NCBI RefSeq assembly: GCF_039523175.1
Contig: NZ_BAAAEU010000023.1
Coordinates: 141,528-205,527, forward strand
Length of the DNA: 64,000 nucleotides
From: Dokdonella_A soli
Lineage (GTDB): Bacteria > Pseudomonadota > Gammaproteobacteria > Xanthomonadales > Rhodanobacteraceae
Reading direction: 5' to 3'
Shown in pieces: positions 27,659 through 38,100 of the stretch. Each line of letters begins with the position of its first letter. Positions within the stretch are counted from its first letter, which is position 1. The notes under the pieces were generated by a model that was not told the DNA's origin, searched no databases, and was given only the letters and a program-made list of their open reading frames with translations. Position numbers and translations under genes: made by a program.

Positions 27659-27985
27659 GGCTGATGGCCGATAACGTACATAGGCCGAATTCTTCCACAC
27701 GGCTCGCGTATGCGGCAAGGCAGACGTCCGATTCAGGCCTGCCGCACCGACACCCCGCCACGCACGCCTCCATCGGACCGCCCGGATGCGCTTGGCCATG
27801 CCGTTCAGGTCGGAGCGCGGTACTCCGCCGACCGCGTACCGGTCGAAAAGAGATTCAGTCTGCTAGAAGGCAAGACGGACCCAGCGTGACGGCATGCGCT
27901 GGCGCGATGCGGGCAAACCCAAACTGGCCTTGCCGGACAGCGCATACCGGGCGAGCCCGGCATGCGCCATCAGGGCGGCGGAAGG
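27659..27985. other. Non-coding interval between rppH and the cytochrome-like gene
   Basis: About 330 bp with no convincing gene. It contains short GC-rich inverted repeats near 27930-27970 (GCCGGACAGCG...GGGCGAGCCCGGC) that may be the terminator of the cytochrome-like gene. Confidence 0.4.
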
Positions 27986-29134
27986 TTATGGGTTCGCCGG
28001 CGGCTGCGGCAGAGCCAGCGTCAGCGACCAGGCAAAGTCGCGCAGCACATAGCCGGCGGGAGGCGGCTGTGGAGCGCCGATGATGAAGGCCGGATTGAGC
28101 TCCTGGCCCTGCGGGTTGATCGTGGACAGGTTGTGGCAGCTGATGCACGAGGAGCGCGTCATGGCCTGCGGATTGCCGGCGTTGTCGCCCTCGATGATGG
28201 AGTTGCCCAGCCGGGTCGGCTGGCCCTTGGCGTCGAGGAAGTCGGTCTGCACGCCGTCGAGACGGTAGTTCGACCACTCCGGCGCGAGCTTGGCCTGCTG
28301 CATCAGCGCGGCCAGGGCGGGCGTCTGCTTGGTCGGCGCGCCGCTGCTGGTCGCCGGGCTGGAGCCCCAGGGATCATTGCAGCCCAGCACCTTGCAGCGC
28401 TGCGAGTTGGTCGTGGTGTTCTGCGGCTCGAAGGTGGCCCAGATCCATTTGTCGATCAGCTTGGAGATGAGGTGGATGCCGCCCAGCGCATAGCAGACGC
28501 TGCCGATCTTTTCGACATGAACACCTTGCGGAAGGTTGTTGCAGCTCGTGAGCTGGATCCAGTCGGCCTTCAATTCGACCGCGGGGGGCGGAAAGACGAA
28601 GCTGTTGCCCGCCGTGATGAAAGCGATCTGTCCGGGACGCGTGTTCAACCCGTTGGAGGCAACGTAATGCTGCGCGTCGGCGTTGAGGCGCGCCTCTTCG
28701 CAGATCGTGCGCTTGCTCCACGTGTCGGAGTTGCAGTTCTGATTGGCGACCTCGGGTGCGGCGGTTTCGGAAGCGGCCCCCTTACTCTTCTCGTGCGCAT
28801 GCATCTTGGCCTGGGCCCTCAGCATTGCGGCCAGTGGGCTCATATGGAAACGCGGCCGCTCGCCTGCGGCCAGGGCCTGGGTCGCGCCAGTCCCGTAGAG
28901 CTGGTTCTGCTCAATCCAGTTCTGCCAGGTGACATAGGGATACTTGTCCGCATTGACCGGGCAGGTCGCCGCGACGAAGAGCCGCCACGCCGTTTCCTGC
29001 GGCGTCGCCGCAACGGTTGTCGGCGGCGTGCAGACCGCCAAAGCTTCTTCGGCCCACGCCACGCGCACTCCCAAAGGCGTGCCCGACATCACCGCAAAGA
29101 CCAGACCGAACGCAAGACGAGGTGCCCCTTTCAT
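27986..29134 (-). CDS. Exported protein with a single c-type haem motif
   Basis: 382 residues: a signal peptide (LAFGLVFAVMSGTPLGVRVAWA) and a long domain without a recognised fold. One CXXCH motif, SSCISCHNLSTIN, lies near residues 335-345. Other Cys residues (CNNLPQGV, VCYALGG, RCKVLGC) could form disulfides. It ends in a Pro-rich tail. It resembles periplasmic cytochrome-c-family proteins of unknown function. The start is fixed by GGAGG 7 bp before ATG 29134. It has no redox partner gene nearby. Confidence 0.6.
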   Translation of the reverse strand: MKGAPRLAFGLVFAVMSGTPLGVRVAWAEEALAVCTPPTTVAATPQETAWRLFVAATCPVNADKYPYVTWQNWIEQNQLYGTGATQALAAGERPRFHMSPLAAMLRAQAKMHAHEKSKGAASETAAPEVANQNCNSDTWSKRTICEEARLNADAQHYVASNGLNTRPGQIAFITAGNSFVFPPPAVELKADWIQLTSCNNLPQGVHVEKIGSVCYALGGIHLISKLIDKWIWATFEPQNTTTNSQRCKVLGCNDPWGSSPATSSGAPTKQTPALAALMQQAKLAPEWSNYRLDGVQTDFLDAKGQPTRLGNSIIEGDNAGNPQAMTRSSCISCHNLSTINPQGQELNPAFIIGAPQPPPAGYVLRDFAWSLTLALPQPPANP

Positions 29135-29754
29135 GGTGAATCCTCCAGTGTTGGCGTGGATGACATACAAGGGGCGACGCCCTCATCGTGCGGCGGGCGG
29201 CGTCCCACAGGGTTGCGAGTCGACACAGCGGATGGCAATACAAGGAACGTGGCAACGGCAGCGGACGCACGCCTGCCCGGAGCAGCCGGCGGCGCCGACA
29301 ACAATTCGCGAGCGGGGTCTTCTCGTTGACTGCGGCGGGTACGGACCCGCGGCGTTAGGCTAGCCCGGCGCAACGGCCTGCAAAAGCTGCAATAACGTAC
29401 AGTTGCAAAAGTGGCGATCTGACCTTTTGTTGTGCGTCGCTGCATCGTGCTCTTGGCGCCGTTGCCAGACCGTCGTTCCAGCGCCCGGCACCCGTATCTT
29501 CAGGCGATTTTCCGATGACTCGCATGGTTCGAAGGCGCCAAGACGTCCGCCCCGACATCGAGGTTTGCCTGCGGCATTCATTCCCGTTTCCGATGAGACG
29601 GCTCGGAAACTCACGCGCCAACGTTGCCGAGCGGCTGTTGCGGGGTGAATTGATCCGAGGAATGGGAGGCTGTTAGGAACGTCGCTGAGCACCGGTTTCA
29701 CGGCAGTTGCCGGTTTACCGCGCTGCGACAAGCCTTTAGACTATGCGGCCCCAT
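29135..29754. other. Long gap upstream of the cytochrome-like gene and tRNA-Met
   Basis: About 600 bp. It must hold the promoter of the cytochrome-like gene (minus strand) and the tRNA promoter. Several short open frames cross it but none has a recognisable product or a ribosome-binding site. Confidence 0.4.
29714..29742 (+). promoter_or_regulatory. Probable promoter of tRNA-Met
   Basis: TTTACC (29714-29719) and TAGACT (29737-29742) with a 17-bp spacer. The tRNA begins 12 bp downstream. Confidence 0.5.
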
Positions 29755-29831
29755 GGCTATGTAGCTCAGCCGGTTAGAGCACAGCACTCATAATGCTGGG
29801 GTCGGTGGTTCGAGTCCACCCATAGCCACCA
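29755..29831 (+). tRNA. tRNA-Met (CAT), elongator type
   Basis: A 77-nt cloverleaf including encoded CCA. Acceptor GGCTATG pairs with CATAGCC, the anticodon loop is CTCATAA, and the T arm contains GGTTCGAGTCC. The sequence closely follows the elongator tRNA-Met pattern of proteobacteria. Position 1 is G paired to C, unlike initiator tRNA. It sits at the left edge of the defence island, a common integration target. Confidence 0.95.
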
Positions 29832-30076
29832 TCTTTTTGATCAAAGAACCTCGCGCATCTTCAACGCGTTACGCCTAGATGACGGCGATCACGCCGGAGA
29901 AGTTACGATCTTCAAAAGCGCTCTGTGGCATGTTTGTGGCAGGTTTTGTGACATGTTCGAGCGTCACAAGATCGAGCAAGACACCCCATTGACCCTGGCA
30001 CTGTGTGCCACCGACTACCGCAGTGACGCCGAATTTCTGCGAATCTCCGGTCCGCAAGCGCCCTGCGGTCCGGTGA
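29832..30076. other. Junction between tRNA-Met and the defence operon
   Basis: 245 bp. A 60-codon minus-strand frame (29875-30057, ending DRNFSGVIAVI) follows the helicase gene but matches nothing I know. GTGGCATGTTTGTGGCAGG shows short direct repeats. It may be the remains of an older insertion at the tRNA. The palindrome TTGATCAA lies 6 bp after the tRNA. Confidence 0.3.
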
Positions 30077-32152
30077 CTAACGCACCATCATCGCAACGGC
30101 TTTTGCACGAGTGAGTGCGACATACACCAACTGAGCTGCATCACCGTACTGATCGTCCAGCATGCCGGGCGCGAACACAGCCACGCGATCGAACTCCAAG
30201 CCCTTGGCGCGATGCATGGTGGCCACACGCACCGCGATGGAGCTCGCAGAATCGACGGTGTCGGGTTCGATAACGCTGGTCGCCACACTGCATGTGGCTA
30301 AGCGCCGCGCGATCTCGTCGCGCTCGGCCTTGCTTCGCGCCATCACACAAACCGAAGGTGGTCGCTCCTTTCCGTCAACGGCCACCCAAGCGGCGACTCG
30401 ATCCACAATCGTTGACATGCCAATCCCGGGATCCGCCGCGTCGATAACTTCGGGAACCGGACCATGCGACAGGGACTTGTACCGTCGATTGTCGTCACTG
30501 CCGCCGTCCAGATCGTCGATGTCACGCCCCTCCAGCAATGCTACAGCGACCTTGCGAATCTCGTCGGTAGTGCGGTAGTTCAAATACAGTTTGCGCGATC
30601 GCCCACGGATGTCGATACCGCAACGCCCGAGCACCGCATGATGCTTGGCATAGATTCGCTGGTGGCCATCGCCCACGAAGAACAGATCGTTCTCTCCCGA
30701 CGGAACCATTGCGCGGATCAACCGCAACGCCTGCGGGCCAAAATCCTGGGTTTCGTCAACTACGATTGCGGCGTAAAGCGGATCGCGGCCGGCTTGCGAC
30801 AGCAGGTCAGCGGCATCGCGATAGGCGTCATCAACATCCTTGAGACCACGCGAACTGAGCTGTCCGCGATACTCCTCGAACACCGGCCAGACCATGTCCC
30901 GCTTGGAGCGGGTGAGGATTGATTTGCGACCAACGCGGCTGATCTTGCGATAGTCGTCCAGGGACTGGACCCCCTGCGCAGCCACCACACGCTCCCACTC
31001 CTCAACGTAAAACGCCTCATCGAGGTCGAGCGCGGCGTCCGCAAGCTGCATGGATCTGCCCCATGCGCCTTCGTCACGACCATAAATGATGCGCTGAGGA
31101 TAGTTGTGCTTGCGCAGATAGCCGTATACCCAGCGGTCGAGGTTGCAGACCTCAACCTTGTTCACATCCGGATCATCCAGGAACAACGATTTCAGATTTT
31201 GCTCAACGTCCACCGCAAGATTCCGCGTGAAGGTCGTGAACAGGACTTTCTGTCCGTCACCTGCCCGATTCTTGGCCAGCCATTTGGCTCGATGCAAAGC
31301 CAGAACCGTCTTGCCGGTACCTGCGCCGCCGAGGATGCGAACGGGCCCGCTGCGATCGCCAGCCGCGAGCTTGCGTTGGAGGGGATGCAGGAACACACGC
31401 CACTGGGCCAGCGGCGCGTTCAAGATCGCGGTCATCTCCGCATCGCTGCTGACCACGACAAAGCGCGATTGGCTCTCGGCTGTCTCAAGCGCGGCGGTGA
31501 AGTCTGTGGGATCAACCTGACGATCTACCCGCGTCTCGCGTTCGGATAGTACCTGCGAGACGGTATCGCCAGCGGCGACGAGGAACAGCCCTTCATAAGC
31601 CTCAACTGGCAACTGGGTCTGGATCGCGTCGAGTTCGCTTTCGACACCTATGCGCCGAACCAGTGGAATGAGCTCAGGCGGAGTGCCCAGTTGGATCAAG
31701 GCTTCATCCGACACGGTCGCAAACAATGGCGCGACCGAAGGCGGTATCGGTCCAGCACGTTGAACTCCCGTCTGCGGAACATCCGCGACCGTTTCAGGCG
31801 ACTCGACGGCCTCCAGACTGATGATCTGCAAGGCACCGGTAACAGGGTTGACCGCCATCTTGCGGCGCTCGGCCCAACGGTACGCCTCATCGTGATGATC
31901 TACATGCAGCAGGATGTAAAGGTCGCCCAAACTCGGCTTGAACACGATACCCCGCCAATCCTGATCGATGCGCACTGAGCGCAGATTGGGATCACGTGCC
32001 GCCTTGATCGTTTCGTAATTGATGCCTGAGGATGTAGGGTCCTGTTGGAATTTCAACGCCCACCTGACCACACGGGCATGGACAGCCGAAGGCAACTTCG
32101 CCAGTCGCAGCAGGAAATCTTGAGACAGGGCCACGCGTGGGGCTACAGTCAT
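30077..32152 (-). CDS. UvrD-type SF1 helicase with N-terminal RelE-like domain
   Basis: 691 residues. Residues 1-110 resemble a RelE/ParE-type toxin fold: DFLLRLAKLPSAVHARVVRW, RDPNLRSVRIDQDWRGIV, YILLHVDHHDEAYRWAERRK. From about 260 onward it is an SF1A helicase: Walker A GGAGTGKT (about 277), motif II VVDETQDF (about 464), motif V MHRAKGLEFDRVAVF (about 647) and motif VI LVYVALTRAKA. Such proteins translocate on single-stranded nucleic acid. It is the last gene of the defence operon, starting 6 bp after the giant helicase stop, so it is probably coupled to it. Whether the RelE-like part cleaves RNA is unknown. Confidence 0.85.
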   Translation of the reverse strand: MTVAPRVALSQDFLLRLAKLPSAVHARVVRWALKFQQDPTSSGINYETIKAARDPNLRSVRIDQDWRGIVFKPSLGDLYILLHVDHHDEAYRWAERRKMAVNPVTGALQIISLEAVESPETVADVPQTGVQRAGPIPPSVAPLFATVSDEALIQLGTPPELIPLVRRIGVESELDAIQTQLPVEAYEGLFLVAAGDTVSQVLSERETRVDRQVDPTDFTAALETAESQSRFVVVSSDAEMTAILNAPLAQWRVFLHPLQRKLAAGDRSGPVRILGGAGTGKTVLALHRAKWLAKNRAGDGQKVLFTTFTRNLAVDVEQNLKSLFLDDPDVNKVEVCNLDRWVYGYLRKHNYPQRIIYGRDEGAWGRSMQLADAALDLDEAFYVEEWERVVAAQGVQSLDDYRKISRVGRKSILTRSKRDMVWPVFEEYRGQLSSRGLKDVDDAYRDAADLLSQAGRDPLYAAIVVDETQDFGPQALRLIRAMVPSGENDLFFVGDGHQRIYAKHHAVLGRCGIDIRGRSRKLYLNYRTTDEIRKVAVALLEGRDIDDLDGGSDDNRRYKSLSHGPVPEVIDAADPGIGMSTIVDRVAAWVAVDGKERPPSVCVMARSKAERDEIARRLATCSVATSVIEPDTVDSASSIAVRVATMHRAKGLEFDRVAVFAPGMLDDQYGDAAQLVYVALTRAKAVAMMVR

Positions 32153-32158
32153 TGCGCC

Positions 32159-35100
32159 TTACTCCTTGATCATTTCCGCGACGCGAGAGATCCACGCCTC
32201 ATCATCAGCCAGCACCACTCGCCACCCGGCCGCTTCCCAAGCGGCGCGCTGATCCTCCTGATGCTCGACCAAGACAACCACGCGCGCTGAATCCCATACC
32301 AGCTCGGCTTCTGCGATGACCTCCCCTTGCGGGGATGCCAGCTCATAGCCGAAGTGATCCGGCATGGAATGTCCACCATCACGCAAGAAGACCAGCCCCT
32401 CGCACATCTCCGCCAGAGCCCCAGCCATGACATCGGCCCACGGATCCGGACCCGCAGATGCGGCAGCGGCGCTCCCCACCAAAGCACTGTAGTCGCCATG
32501 AGCGACGCCCTCGTCCTCGAGCATCCACATGCTGGGCAACACCTGCATCTCGTTGTACAACGCCAGCCACTCGCGCCATCCACGCTTGAGCTCATCCTCA
32601 GACTGCGCTCGCGATGGCGAGAGGTGCACAGCGCCAAATCCCGACTCGAAAGTCCCATCAGCAAACCCTCGCGGCCAGGCATAGCAAGCCACAACCGCCC
32701 CGTCGGCGTTGTGCGAAATCGCTGGTGCGGACATCACGGCATCGCTGCAGCCATCAGGCAGTGAGGAAGAAACTGCTTCCAGCACCTTTGTCGCCCGCGT
32801 TTGCTCAGCGCCGCCGGGGCGCCCCACCATGCGGAACGCGATTACAGCCGCCTCGCGCTGCCGACGCGTGAGACTTTGATCGTCCGCATTGATTCCCATG
32901 GGCATCGCGAGCCAGCGCAGCAGCCCGGCCACGGCGTTCTCTTCATGCCAGGTGGCGGGAACCCCAATTTGACTGGCCACCTGCGCAACAGGCGGCTCTT
33001 CGGCTCCCAGCCCCAGGTGGCCTTCGGTCAGATCGAGATTCGTCGCGGTCGATGCCACCAATGCAGCTTCGACGTCATCCCACGTCACGGACCAGACCCA
33101 GTATTTGCCACTGGCCACCAATGCCGACCGCTTGCGTGCATCGTCGCGCAAACTGTGACGGTGATAGGCCCAGCCGTCCGCAAATACGGCAATGGGGCGC
33201 CGGATCGCCGTCGATCGCACTGGCTCGATCAGGAAGTCCGGTCGACAGTTGGTCGCCACACCCTGCTCAGCACCCAGATCCACTTGCGGCCGAATCCAGT
33301 AGCGCTCACCGGCCACCTCCAACAAGTAGCCCGACTTGCCTTTCACCACCTCCTGCAGCACACGAACGGTCGGCAATCGACGCGTGGCAGTATCACCCTG
33401 CGCTCCACCCAATCGCCGCAGGCTTTCGACAAAGCGTGATTCAAGGATTGAATCAAACTGCGGATTGATGAAGATCTCGGAGATCGACTTGATGCGCTCC
33501 AGCTTGTCCAAAGCGCCGACCAGTCCGCCCAAAATCTCCAAAGCCGTTTTCCGCGACACTTGGGCCATCGCGCGGCCCTGCCGGTACTGATAGACGCAGC
33601 GGTAGCAGCCGTCTTTTTCCGGATCGGCTTGGCAGGTACACGACTGAATGGCCGCATGGGCCAACGTCAACACTTCACCCAGCGTCTGCGCCTCCTGACT
33701 CAGCAATTGGTGCAGGTATCCCGTACCACCCGGCACCGAATCGTAAAGCAGCACGTACTGACGCCGCGGCGATCCGTCACGGCCCGGCTCCTCTTGTGGC
33801 GTGATTCGCAGGTGATCAACCTTGCCGCCGAAGCGCTGCTTCAAGCCGAACTGCAAGGCCGCCATGAACGATTGCAACACCACTTCGTTCAGCGCCGAGC
33901 CAATGTTTGGGACAAGAATGCGCAACGCCTCGGAGGAAAACTCCCGATACAAATACAGACAATCGAGAATACTGGCAGGGTCGTCACCACCAAATGACAC
34001 ACAGTCACGCGCGTGCTTCTGTGCGGGAACGTTCTCCTGGTCACGGCGACGGCGGGGCGGCGTTTGCACCATTCCACAGTGTCGGCACAGCTTGAACCCA
34101 GGTCGCACCGCCTCCCGATCGGCTATGCGAAACGATTCGCCATTGCGCCCGCGCTCGCCGAAATTGATGTCGCGAAACGAGGCGCGGTTGATGAACTCGA
34201 AACCGAAGGGCACCGCTTCGGATGCGAGCTTCCAGGCGATTTCCACATCCGATGGCTCGAAATCGACCAGCAACTGACGCACGAAGAATCGAGGCTCCCG
34301 GTCCTCACTGCTGTCATCGATCCGCGACTTGGCATCGTTTGCATTCGCCATCGCCTGGCGAAAGCGCAGCAACGTGCGTTTCTGCGACACGTTCGTCCAC
34401 ATGGCATCGCCACAGCGCGGACACGCCGGATGCGCGTCGCCAGTCAGCTCGATGCTCTCGACATGGTGACAACTCGGGCACAGCCGCCATTGTTCGGCCT
34501 TGGCCAGCTGCATGTTGATCTGGTCGATCTCGACACGGCGGCGATTGGCATAGAACCGGCTCTCGGGCGCAAATTCCGAAAGCGCCGAAGATGCCGGCCG
34601 TTCGTAGCGTTCAGTCGGCAGGGTGACGTACGCCCCTGTTCCGTCCTCACCTTCACCACGCTTGCGCCACAGCATCGATTTCAGCTCGATTCCGGCCTCC
34701 GGAAAGGCGTAGTTCGGAATCAACCCGGCATCGGTAAGCGTGCCCAGAAGCTCCCTGCCACCGATCTCGCGCGACAGCTCCAGCGCCTTGTCGCGTTCAC
34801 GCGACAGCTCGGCAACCAGGTTGCGCGTGGCCTCGTCCTGAGGCTGAGCCTTGATGGCCGTTATTCGTTTCTTGGTTTCCTCGGCACGACGCTTGTGGGC
34901 CCCTCGCTCCTTGGACAGCTCTTCGAGCACCTTGAGCAGCCCGACACGAAGGCCATCCTGATCTCCTTGCCCGTGCATGTATTCACGCAGGCGCACCTCT
35001 ACCCGGGAATGCAGATCATTGCCGAGCAATGCAAAGAAACGCTCCAGCAAGCCGGCTTCGTGCTGCTGAATAAACGCCAGCATGTTGTAGGGGAAGCGCG

Positions 35101-38100
35101 CCAGATCCTGCTTGTCGATCGCGTCCAGAACGACGCTGGTCCTGTCGGGAAACGCGCTATCAGGAATCCCACTGGCCACCCAGGCGTCAATGCAGAACGC
35201 GAACAATTGCCGGCGCAACACTTCAGCCGCCTGGAGAAACACGCCAGGTGGATCCACCCGACCGGCCATCATCTCAAGGGGTTGTTCGTAGAAGTACAAA
35301 TCGTGCGGACTGGCGCCATCGGCCAAGGTCACCACCATGGCGTTGCCATCGCGGCGCCCAGCACGGCCGATCCGCTGCAAATAGCTCGCCTGGGAGGGTG
35401 GGACAGAACACAGCAGCACGGACGACAGGCTGCCGATATCGACGCCCATCTCCAACGTTGGCGTGGCCGACAAGAGGTTCTCGAACCAGGGCTTGCTTGC
35501 CTCGGGCTTGGCTTTGAAACGCACCTCCAGCGCTTCGCGTTCGTCGCGCTTGAGCAACCCCGTGTGCTCGGCGGAAATCACGCGGCGAATATCCCCCTCG
35601 TGGAAGCGTCTTGCGATCCATGAATGAGCGTCTGCGGGTGCACCATGCCGCTCATAACGTGCCTGCATCGCATCGAGGCAAGGCATGCCCAGCAAGCGCT
35701 CGGCGAGGTCAGCGGTCACCGACAGCGTTCGCTTTCCACCATGGGTACTCAGCTGAACCACGCGCGTGTCCAGCACCAACCTTTCGGCATTGAGAGCGAC
35801 TGCCTGCCCCGCATGGCCATCGCATGCAATCAGAACACCTTCGTCAATCAGTGGGGCAACAGCTGCAAGGTAGATATCCTGTTCGGCCTTGGGTGGCACC
35901 AATTGGCCTCTGCCCAACGTGACGCGGAGCCAATCCTCGAACCAGGTCCTTCGGCCACCCTGCACGATGCGATCAAAATCACGATGTTTACCCAGACTCA
36001 ACATCACCGGATGCGGTCCGAACGTGGTCATCGGCGGCAACCAGTGCTCGCGTGCGCGCAGCGAGATGAAACTGTAGAGACCGCCGTCCTGGAAGTAACC
36101 GTCCATTTCCGGATGGCTGATCGCGCCGCGCTGTCGCAGTCGAAGAACGAATCCCCACAACCACTGCAGCACATCGTTGGCGGCGATATCACGCAAACCA
36201 AACTGCTCGGCGAGCACGCGCACCAATCGCTCGGCGACTCCATCCAGCGCATCGGCTGGAGGACCCAGGGTGGCCACTCCGAGACGATCCAGGGTTCGTC
36301 CCCGCCGACTCAGATAGGTGAACTCGGCCACCGCCTGCCAACCCAGGCGTTTGCGAACGCGCTCAAGCAGACGACCATCATCAGGCGCTCTGCCGGTCTC
36401 CTGCAGCCGAGTCCAGTCGTGCTGCCAGGTCATGTTCGGGCCGATGAACTCTGTTACAAACGTTTCAGCCGACATGGCATCGGCAGATTGCGAATCCAGA
36501 AAATGCTCAGGCAATCGGGCCAGATATTCGTTCCAGCCAACCACGGGTGCGGCGACAGAATCCAGAACCCGCGTCATCGCCATGCGCACATTGTTGAGGT
36601 AGGTGCGACTGCCGAAGAAACCCGCTCGATGCGCGGCGTCCTGCACCGAATCGGAAAAGGCGATCAGTTTCTTGTCGTCGTTGTAGGGAGTTGCCCAACT
36701 CTGCTCGATCAACTGCGCGCCCAGCGTGGCGTTGCGCGCACCGATCAGCAGCAGTCGGTCTTTTGATGCACACGCCGGACACGCCTTTTCGTGCCAGTTC
36801 AGCGTCATTCCACCGCGGACACTCTGCCGCTGCTCAAGCATGTGCCACACCTGCACCAGGGTCGGGTGAGCGCAGGTAGCGCAGGGAGCGGGGGCATCCT
36901 GCAGGGCACCGCAATGACCGCAAAGCTGCATCGCTCGCGCGTCACTTTCGGTACGCTCGACCCCGTCGCGGGGATACAGCCGCGCCACATCCGGTGAGGA
37001 GCGAAACCACGCGTTGTAGATCGTCTCCAGATCGACATCCAGCCGCAGCGTTCCTGCCGGCAGACGTGCCAGCCAACCGGTCGTGCGACATTCAGAGCAC
37101 TGCACCAACGGCAGAAAAACCTGTCCCGCATCGACACGCAGATCGGCCGCTGAATGCAACTGGGCCTCATCAGGCTCCGATTCGATGCTGGCCACCAGAC
37201 GCCGCAATTCACGCATCCACAACTGCACGCGAACCGTCACCAACGGTCGTGCGGTTGACGCCGGGTCGCGCGCCCATGCCACCAAACCCACCAGTGCTTC
37301 CAACACGCGTCCGGCATACGGGCGAGCCACTTCGGGCATCGGCGCAGCCATCTGCTCCTGCAATGTTGCCCAGGTGCCGATCCCTCCCTTGAGGAAGCGC
37401 AACAGATTCTGGAACAGCAAATGCTTCTTGAGCAGCAAACCCAACCGGCCACGCCAAGCCCAGTCGCCAACGTTTTCGGGTATGGGTTGTTCGGGGAAAA
37501 AAACTTCGAACCAGGCAGCAACCGCGGTTTCGGGCGTCGCGTACCGCGCTGGATCCAGTACCTCGTTGATGTCGGGTCGCGCTTGCAGGACGAACTCGAT
37601 GGGCTCCTCGCCCAGGAACTGCGCCACCGTGTCACGCGTTTCGGCCACCACCGACTCTGGCGGAAACTCCGCAGCGAAAATCTGCCGGGCATAGTCTCGT
37701 AACGGCGCAGTGTCCACGTCACCGAGCGTGGCGGACGTACCGGCATAGATCAGGTGCCCATCCGGCGTTCTCAGCCGAGCACGCAGGCGACGCAACAACA
37801 AGGATAGATCGGTACCTTGCGCACCATCGAAGGTGTGCAACTCGTCGACCACGACGTAACGCAGTACGTCAGGTTCATTGTGTGCCCACAACTTGCGATC
37901 CTTGGGCCGGATCAGCAGGTAGTCCAGCATCTTGTAATTGGTCAGCAAAATGTCCGGCGGTGCTTTGCGCATCGCATCGCGATCGGTGATGACCTCGGTC
38001 GGTGTCATGACCGTCCCACTGCCAGGCCGGCCGCCTCCACCACCGACATACATGCCCACCCGCAGCCCATGGAACGCTGGCGTACGATCGATGACTTCGG

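Noticed and set aside
34013..35623. A 536-codon plus-strand frame inside the giant helicase gene
   Set aside because: Antisense to a gene with clear helicase motifs; the translation is low-complexity and matches nothing.
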